Positions 59,224 to 64,000 of a stretch of DNA of 64,000 nt are shown here, in pieces. The stretch is taken from contig OZ252022.1 in the NCBI GenBank assembly GCA_965247615.1, positions 682,001 through 746,000 of the forward strand. The letters run 5' to 3'. Origin of the DNA: G965197715 sp965247615 (GTDB lineage Bacteria; Chloroflexota; Dehalococcoidia; Lucifugimonadales; UBA1127). A program made the translations under genes and the position numbers. The notes under the pieces were generated by a model. The model did no database searches, had not been told where the DNA came from, and saw only the letters and a list, made by a program, of their open reading frames with translations. Numbering within the stretch: the stretch's first letter is position 1; each line of letters begins with the position of its first letter.

Positions 59224-60423
59224 ATGGCTGACACGCTCAAGGTGGGCATCGCTGGGCTGGGCTTCGGCGCAACCGAGTTCATCCCCACCCTAGAGCGCCT
59301 GGACCAGATCGACGTCGTTGCCGCCGCCGACCTGCGTCCCCAGGCCCTCGACGCCTTCCGGCGGCGCTTCGGCGGCCGCACCTACGACTCCGTCGAAGAC
59401 CTCTGCGCCGACCCCGGCGTGGAGGCCGTCTGGATCGCCACGCCCAACCAGTTCCATGCACAGAACGCCATCACCGCCGCCCGGCACGGCAAGCACATGG
59501 TGCTCCGCAAGCCCATGGGCATCACCATGGAGGAGTGCCAGGCTGTGTTGGAGGCCGTGGAGCGCAGCGGCGTCAAGCTCCTCGCCGGCGGGCAGACCCA
59601 GGGCACCAGCGCCCTTATCCAGGGGGCCCGGCGCATCATCACGTCCGGCCAGCTCGGCCCGCTGCGCGCCATCAACGTCTGGGCGTACACCGGCTGGATG
59701 ATGCGGCCCCGCCTGCCCCAGGAGGTCGACGAGTCCATGGGCGGCGGCGTCGTCTGGCGGCAGGCCCCGCACCAGGTCGAGACCATCCGCTACCTCGGCG
59801 GGGGCATGGTCCGCAGTGTCCGGGCCACCACCGGCCGATGGCGCCCGGAGCGCCCCAACGGCTCCGGCTACTACTCCGCTTTCCTGGACTTCGAGGACGG
59901 CACCCCCGTGACCATGGCATACAACGCCTACGGCTTCTTCGACTCCATCGACCTCACCACCTGGGCCGCCGACACCGGCATCGACGCCCGCGCCAGGTCC
60001 CGCGGGGCCCTGCTGACCGGAGAGCTGGATGAGGAGAGCGGCAAGGAGAACACCCGCTTCGGCGCCCCCGGCGAGGGCACCGTTGTCGGCGGAGACGAGG
60101 GCCGCCCCTGGACCCCCGGCAACCTCGGCATCTTCATCCTGTCCTGTCAGGACGGCGACGTCCGCATGTCGGAGAAGGGCCTCAGCGTCTACGACCTCGA
60201 TGGACACCGGGAGGTCCCCGTCTTCCAGCCCGGCGGACAGGGCATGGCCCTCGACTCCGAGGTCCTGGAGCTCTACGACGCCGTCAAGAACGAGAAGCCC
60301 CTCTTCCACGACGGCCGCTGGGGTATGGCATCGGCCGAGGTCCAGTGGGCCATCATCGAGTCCTCGCGCCTGCGCAGGGAGGTCCAGCTCCAGCACCAGG
60401 TCCCAGTGCCGCCGGGTTTCTGA
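59224..60423 (+). CDS. Gfo/Idh/MocA family oxidoreductase
   Basis: A 399-residue NAD(P)-dependent dehydrogenase. The Rossmann domain begins VGIAGLGFGATEFIPTLERL (GxGxxx), continues VVAAADLRPQALDAFRRRFG and has AVWIATPNQFHAQNAITAAR and the family motif HMVLRKPMGITMEECQAVLE (Lys-Pro; usual form EKP). The C-terminal sheet domain has GGGVVWRQAPHQVETIRYLG with the His used in catalysis. Members act on sugars and many other hydroxy substrates. It lies between the ThDP enzyme and the Rieske oxygenase, in the same direction. Confidence 0.88.
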   Translation: MADTLKVGIAGLGFGATEFIPTLERLDQIDVVAAADLRPQALDAFRRRFGGRTYDSVEDLCADPGVEAVWIATPNQFHAQNAITAARHGKHMVLRKPMGITMEECQAVLEAVERSGVKLLAGGQTQGTSALIQGARRIITSGQLGPLRAINVWAYTGWMMRPRLPQEVDESMGGGVVWRQAPHQVETIRYLGGGMVRSVRATTGRWRPERPNGSGYYSAFLDFEDGTPVTMAYNAYGFFDSIDLTTWAADTGIDARARSRGALLTGELDEESGKENTRFGAPGEGTVVGGDEGRPWTPGNLGIFILSCQDGDVRMSEKGLSVYDLDGHREVPVFQPGGQGMALDSEVLELYDAVKNEKPLFHDGRWGMASAEVQWAIIESSRLRREVQLQHQVPVPPGF

Positions 60424-60473
60424 GGGGCGGCCTCGTGCCGTGGCCCGCCCCGGCGCCCCTCGCGGGCGCACGC

Positions 60474-60502
60474 TTGACCGGGCCAGTTCCCTGTACTAAG
60501 GT
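60474..60502 (+). promoter_or_regulatory. Possible promoter of the Rieske oxygenase gene
   Basis: TTGACC (60474-60479) with TAAGGT (60497-60502) at 17 bp spacing, 30 bp ahead of the ATG. The -10 is weak. Confidence 0.35.
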
Positions 60503-60531
60503 GGGCGTGCGCACTAGCAGAGGAGACGCCA

Positions 60532-61785
60532 ATGCTCAGCCTTCAGGACAACGAGCGGTTGACCCGCGTGGGGCCCGGCGCCCCCATGGGCGCGCTCATG
60601 CGCCGGTACTGGCACCCCGTCGCCGGAAGCTCGGAGCTCGACCGGGAGCCCACGAAGGCCGTGCGGCTCCTCGGCGAAGACCTGGTCCTGTACCGGGACC
60701 GCGGGGGCACCCTTGGCCTCATCCAGGAGTCATGCCCCCATCGCCGTGTCAACCTCCTCTACGGCATCCCGGAGCAGCGCGGCCTCCGATGCCCCTACCA
60801 CGGCTGGCTCTTCGACCACACCGGGCAGTGCCTGGAGACGCCCGCCGAGGCCCCGGACAGCACGTTCAAGGACCGCGTCCGCATCGTCTCCTACCCCGTC
60901 CAGGAGCTTGGCGGCCTCGTCTTCGCCTACCTGGGCCCGGAACCCGCGCCCCTGCTGCCGCGCTGGGACCTCCTGGTGTGGGACAACGTCCTGCGCACCA
61001 TCGGCGTCACCACCCTGCCCAGCAACTGGCTTCAGTGCATGGAGAACTCCGTGGACCCCGTCCACCTGGAGTGGCTCCACGGCCACTATTACTACCACCT
61101 CCTGGAACGCATGGGCAGGGACCCGGGCAGGGCGCGCAGCGGCCTGAAGCACCATACGAAGATCGGGTTCGACCTCTTCGAATACGGCATCATCAAGCGC
61201 CGGGTCGTCGAGGGCCGCTCCGAGGATGACCCCGAGTGGAAGTCAGGCCACCCGGTCCTCTTCCCCAACATCCTCAAGCAGGGCGGAGGCGGCCGGTTCA
61301 TGCTCCAGTGGCGCGTCCCCGTCGACGACGTCACCACCTACCACATCGACTACAACGTGTTCCTCCCGGCCCCCGGCGTCACCGTCCCACCCACCGACCG
61401 TGTGCCCGTCCACGATGTCCCCCTCATGGACGGCGAGTCGGGCCGCATGCTCACCGAGTCCATCATCAGCCAGGACTTCTTCGTGTGGGCCTCCCAGGGC
61501 CCCGTCGTCGACCGCACGCAGGAGCACCTGGCACAGTCCGACAAGGGCGTCATCCTCTACCGACGGCTCCTCAGCCAGCAGATGGAGCTCGCCCTGGACG
61601 GCGGCGACCCCATGAACGTGTTCCGCGACCCGGAGCGCAACGAGTGCCTGGGCCTGCCCCACGAGGCCATCACCTACATGGGCGACGCCCGCACCATGCT
61701 GGAGACGGGCGACGAGGCCGCCATCCGCTTCGGCCCCCGCGTGCCCGACATCCTGGAGCTCATGGCCCAGCCCGCCAAACCCTAG
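60532..61785 (+). CDS. Rieske [2Fe-2S] aromatic ring-hydroxylating oxygenase, alpha subunit-like
   Basis: A 417-residue Rieske oxygenase. The Rieske site is complete: CPH (Cys68, His70) and CPYHGW (Cys87, His90). The mononuclear iron site follows in NWLQCMENSVDPVHLEWLHG with the DxxHxxxxH pattern. Length and motifs suit phthalate 4,5-dioxygenase/vanillate demethylase-type (single alpha) oxygenases, which hydroxylate or demethylate aromatic acids and need a separate reductase. No reductase gene is near. The ATG follows AGAGGAGACGCC. Substrate not determinable. Confidence 0.92.
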   Translation: MLSLQDNERLTRVGPGAPMGALMRRYWHPVAGSSELDREPTKAVRLLGEDLVLYRDRGGTLGLIQESCPHRRVNLLYGIPEQRGLRCPYHGWLFDHTGQCLETPAEAPDSTFKDRVRIVSYPVQELGGLVFAYLGPEPAPLLPRWDLLVWDNVLRTIGVTTLPSNWLQCMENSVDPVHLEWLHGHYYYHLLERMGRDPGRARSGLKHHTKIGFDLFEYGIIKRRVVEGRSEDDPEWKSGHPVLFPNILKQGGGGRFMLQWRVPVDDVTTYHIDYNVFLPAPGVTVPPTDRVPVHDVPLMDGESGRMLTESIISQDFFVWASQGPVVDRTQEHLAQSDKGVILYRRLLSQQMELALDGGDPMNVFRDPERNECLGLPHEAITYMGDARTMLETGDEAAIRFGPRVPDILELMAQPAKP

Positions 61786-61832
61786 CTCCCCGCTCCCCCT
61801 GCCACCGCGGCGCGCGGCTGCGGTGATGGTGG

Positions 61833-63755
61833 TCACGGGGCGTCTTCAAGGTTAGCTGCGTCGCCCTCGTCTGGAAGCCCATCGGACTTGACAGGTTCAG
61901 TAATCACTACTTCTTTAGATGGTTCAGAATGCAAATCTAGTAGTTGTTCCAATAGTTCAAATACTACTTGAAAGCCCTGGAAATCCTCTTGTGTGCCACT
62001 CTCGCAGAGCCAATTGCAAAGATTGGTTTTCTCATCCTTGTTGACTATCCACTGTTTGGGGATTACCTTGGTTTCCCCATGCTCCAGTCTTGTATGTCCG
62101 TCGACAACGTCGATGAATGCTGCGTCATGCTGACGAGCCGTATGCAGGGCGGGTTCCCCGAACAGATTCTCGATCCCCTCTTTCACTGGATTGTTAGCCT
62201 GAAGGGGAACAGTACGCTGAAAGAGGTTCCCTTTATTCTTATTTCCCCTTCGCTTGTCACAATCGAATAGAAGCAGCAGCTTTTGAGGAAGTATGTCAGT
62301 CAACGGGTATCTGAAGTCCTTCCAGATATTGGCTAGGTTGCCGCTCCCGCCGCCGTCCTGTATTTCAAAACTCTGAAGTACTGCCTCCCTCCCAAGCAAA
62401 CTCGAAGCCTTTTGAAGATACTGAAGGTCGGTCTTACCTTCCACAATCAGAATGGGCTTTTGAGATCTCTCAATTGCTGTCCGGATATCATCAGAGAATC
62501 TGCGAGTCGAGGTGAAGGACTGATACGCCTCCCCGAATTCACTAAATGCTTCAGGACTGATTTGTTCGCCTTGGGGCAACCGATAGAGGGCGAAGCCATC
62601 CTCTCCGAAAACATTGTGCATGCCAAGGACAAACAATGGTGAATGAGTTGTAACGATGAATTGGACTTTAGGAAACATCCGAATCAGGTTGGGGAGCACT
62701 TCGTGTTGATGGACCGCATGGAGGTGCAGGTCTATCTCATCCACTACTACTATCCCGCGTATGGCCGCCGCACTTGAGAAAGGAACTCCGCACAAATCGA
62801 AGTCGCACAGAATGGATAAGAACAGGTTCAGCAGAGAGGTTTCCCCACTCGACAATTGAAATATATTTGGAACCAATTGGTCTGTGCCCGATTGAATAGA
62901 AACTACTCTATTGTGTCGTTTGCCTATCCGAAAGCTAGAGTCCTTTGTTCTTGTTACTAATTGAACTATTTGGAGCGCCGTTTCGTAGGTACTGGCTGCA
63001 TCTCCTGAGTACCCTGAGAACACTGGAAGGGGAATCGTGGCATTACCACTATTGATAGGGAAATTGAAAGATCGCGTCTGAAACTCAAAGGCAGCTCTAT
63101 CATAGATCACATCAAAAAGCCAGTTCTGGTTTTCATGGAGCGGCGAAGACGCAATGACTTTACGACTGGTGTATCCAGTGAGATGTTTTCTATCCATATA
63201 TTGGGCTTGAGCTTTCAAGTTTGCCTCATTCAGCCACGCTGGTTCCTCAAACCGGTTGAATGGGAAATATAGAACACAGTTGTTAGCAAAGATATCCTTG
63301 AGTGTATTGGTAGTAGCAGGAGAGGCGGAGAGGTTCGTATCAAAGTGGTTGTTGTCTTCGGGATTCATCTTTTCCCACATGCCTTCTGCGGCAGTCCCTG
63401 AAAGGCCTGGAGGAATGTCAGGGTACTTCTGCTTGTTCGATCTTAACATTATTTCGCTAACAAAGAACGGGCCGTCAAAGTCAACTCTGCCAAAGTAGTA
63501 CTCACGTCCTGGTTTTATGTAAGAAGAACTTCGAATTTTGTAGACTTTGCCGGGTTCAACTTCCGGGGTTTCTGGATAGGCACGGCCTTTAGCCATGAGC
63601 AATCCATTTACAATATGCGATAACAGGATGCTCTTCCCTGAGCCGTTTGCACCAACTAAGACAACTGGTCTAGGTGTCTCGCCTTCGAACGGGAGCTCGA
63701 TATCGAGTTTCTCAATGGGTCCATAATTGGCTAGTTGAACCCGTCTCGTGTACAT
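61833..63755 (-). CDS. OLD-type ATP-dependent nuclease (ABC-like ATPase plus TOPRIM)
   Basis: A 640-residue protein. The ATPase part has Walker A VLVGANGSGKSILLSHIV (about 31-48), the signature FQLSSGETSLLNLF (about 300), Walker B GIVVVDEIDLHLHAVHQH (about 340) and the switch His in FIVTTHSPLFVLGM. A TOPRIM domain follows: PILIVEGKTDLQYLQKAS (Glu) and KLLLLFDCDKRRG (DxD). This is the OLD-family arrangement (phage P2 Old, GajA). No helicase partner as in Gabija is downstream; the next gene is the Rieske oxygenase on the other strand. The gene is much AT-richer than its neighbours, pointing to horizontal acquisition; a defence role is likely but not shown. Confidence 0.82.
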   Translation of the reverse strand: MYTRRVQLANYGPIEKLDIELPFEGETPRPVVLVGANGSGKSILLSHIVNGLLMAKGRAYPETPEVEPGKVYKIRSSSYIKPGREYYFGRVDFDGPFFVSEIMLRSNKQKYPDIPPGLSGTAAEGMWEKMNPEDNNHFDTNLSASPATTNTLKDIFANNCVLYFPFNRFEEPAWLNEANLKAQAQYMDRKHLTGYTSRKVIASSPLHENQNWLFDVIYDRAAFEFQTRSFNFPINSGNATIPLPVFSGYSGDAASTYETALQIVQLVTRTKDSSFRIGKRHNRVVSIQSGTDQLVPNIFQLSSGETSLLNLFLSILCDFDLCGVPFSSAAAIRGIVVVDEIDLHLHAVHQHEVLPNLIRMFPKVQFIVTTHSPLFVLGMHNVFGEDGFALYRLPQGEQISPEAFSEFGEAYQSFTSTRRFSDDIRTAIERSQKPILIVEGKTDLQYLQKASSLLGREAVLQSFEIQDGGGSGNLANIWKDFRYPLTDILPQKLLLLFDCDKRRGNKNKGNLFQRTVPLQANNPVKEGIENLFGEPALHTARQHDAAFIDVVDGHTRLEHGETKVIPKQWIVNKDEKTNLCNWLCESGTQEDFQGFQVVFELLEQLLDLHSEPSKEVVITEPVKSDGLPDEGDAANLEDAP

Positions 63756-64000
63756 GGTGTACCCACCACTCCTTCACGGCGTTCGGGAACTTCTTCGAAT
63801 CCCCCGTCCCCATCTTCCCCGATTTCAGTCGGGGCGGCTGCGCGTCCCGCTGCGCAGCGAGGGTGCGGGCTTCAGCGGTGTTGGGCCGGATGTGATTCTG
63901 CGATGGTAGCACGAGGGTTGCGGATGTGCCGACCAGTTCTGGAGGTGGCGCGACCACGTTCAGTCGGCATCACGTGCTCGGTGGGCTGGGGGTGGCGTCT
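63756..64000. other. Window end, no gene seen
   Basis: The stretch upstream of the OLD-type gene contains a short hairpin, CCCCGA/TCGGGG (about 63817-63835), next to GCTGCGCGTCCCGCTGCGCAGC, itself an inverted repeat. It probably carries the promoter of the nuclease gene. Weak open frames here show no family features. Confidence 0.4.

Noticed and set aside
61833..63755. OLD-type nuclease as a Gabija (GajAB) system
   Set aside because: No UvrD-type helicase gene lies downstream; the adjacent gene on that side is a Rieske oxygenase in the opposite direction.

Overview
The window is GC-rich (mostly well above 60%) bacterial chromosome. Gene content suggests a Chloroflexota member of the Dehalococcoidia/SAR202 kind: a double-length ThyX-like protein, Lin0512 and DUF3303/DUF6941-type proteins, an EF-G2-like factor, several large bicupins beside dipeptide-type ABC importers, Rieske and ThDP enzymes, and very many short palindromic intergenic repeats. 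The taxonomic call is inference; there is no rRNA gene, and I recognise no tRNA or CRISPR array.

Layout. 0-10 kb: end of an MMPL transporter, M28 peptidase lipoprotein, flavin reductase, PAP2 phosphatase, a metalloprotease-like membrane protein, then etfB (apparently with an ATT start), a membrane protein and etfA, each etf gene followed by the same composite repeat, and an EF-G paralogue. 10-12.3 kb: small proteins and a BrnT-like toxin/antitoxin pair. 12.4-17.1 kb, minus strand: a compact phage-like packaging module (small proteins, TerL, HTH protein, portal) with no capsid or tail gene. 16.9-19.2 kb: a 560-600 bp segment present twice, flanking a TM2-domain gene. 19-26.4 kb: HAD phosphatase, amino-thiazoline-carboxylate hydrolase-like protein, seven-blade BNR propeller, YqeK-like HD protein, HIT protein, acyl-CoA dehydrogenase, RAM-domain protein and SfsA. 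26.8-31.4 kb: ABC-2 exporter, decayed MarR regulator, tandem ThyX. 31.5-40 kb: two paralogous bicupins separated by a complete insertion sequence with a 15-bp target duplication, then a dipeptide-type importer whose binding-protein gene is frameshifted by an internal duplication. 40.5-43.2 kb: a translationally coupled operon thiG-thiE-orf-thiS-orf behind a TPP riboswitch and terminator. 43.5-49.5 kb: threonine dehydratase-like enzyme, a membrane-anchored redoxin with an in-frame UGA at the catalytic cysteine position (predicted selenoprotein), ferritin-VIT1 fusion, SRPBCC, aldo/keto reductase, Lin0512, and a maleate isomerase-like protein. 49.6-61.8 kb: a catabolic block (two binding proteins, two permeases, dienelactone hydrolase, VOC, bicupin, ThDP enzyme, Gfo/Idh/MocA oxidoreductase, Rieske oxygenase). 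61.8-63.8 kb: an AT-richer OLD-type ATPase-TOPRIM nuclease, probably acquired.

How the genes fit together. The 31-40 kb and 50-61 kb blocks look like two versions of one theme: uptake of a small organic solute by a dipeptide-type importer plus cupin and oxygenase chemistry. Neither block carries ATPase genes. Acyl-CoA dehydrogenase and EtfAB form an electron path for beta-oxidation-like steps. The thi operon is feedback-controlled by TPP, the cofactor of the ThDP enzyme at 57.4 kb.

The most distinctive features are the UGA-containing redoxin, the ATT start of etfB, the ThiS with a tail beyond its GlyGly, palindromes that begin at stop codons, and dispersed repeats that have become the coding 3' ends of phage genes.
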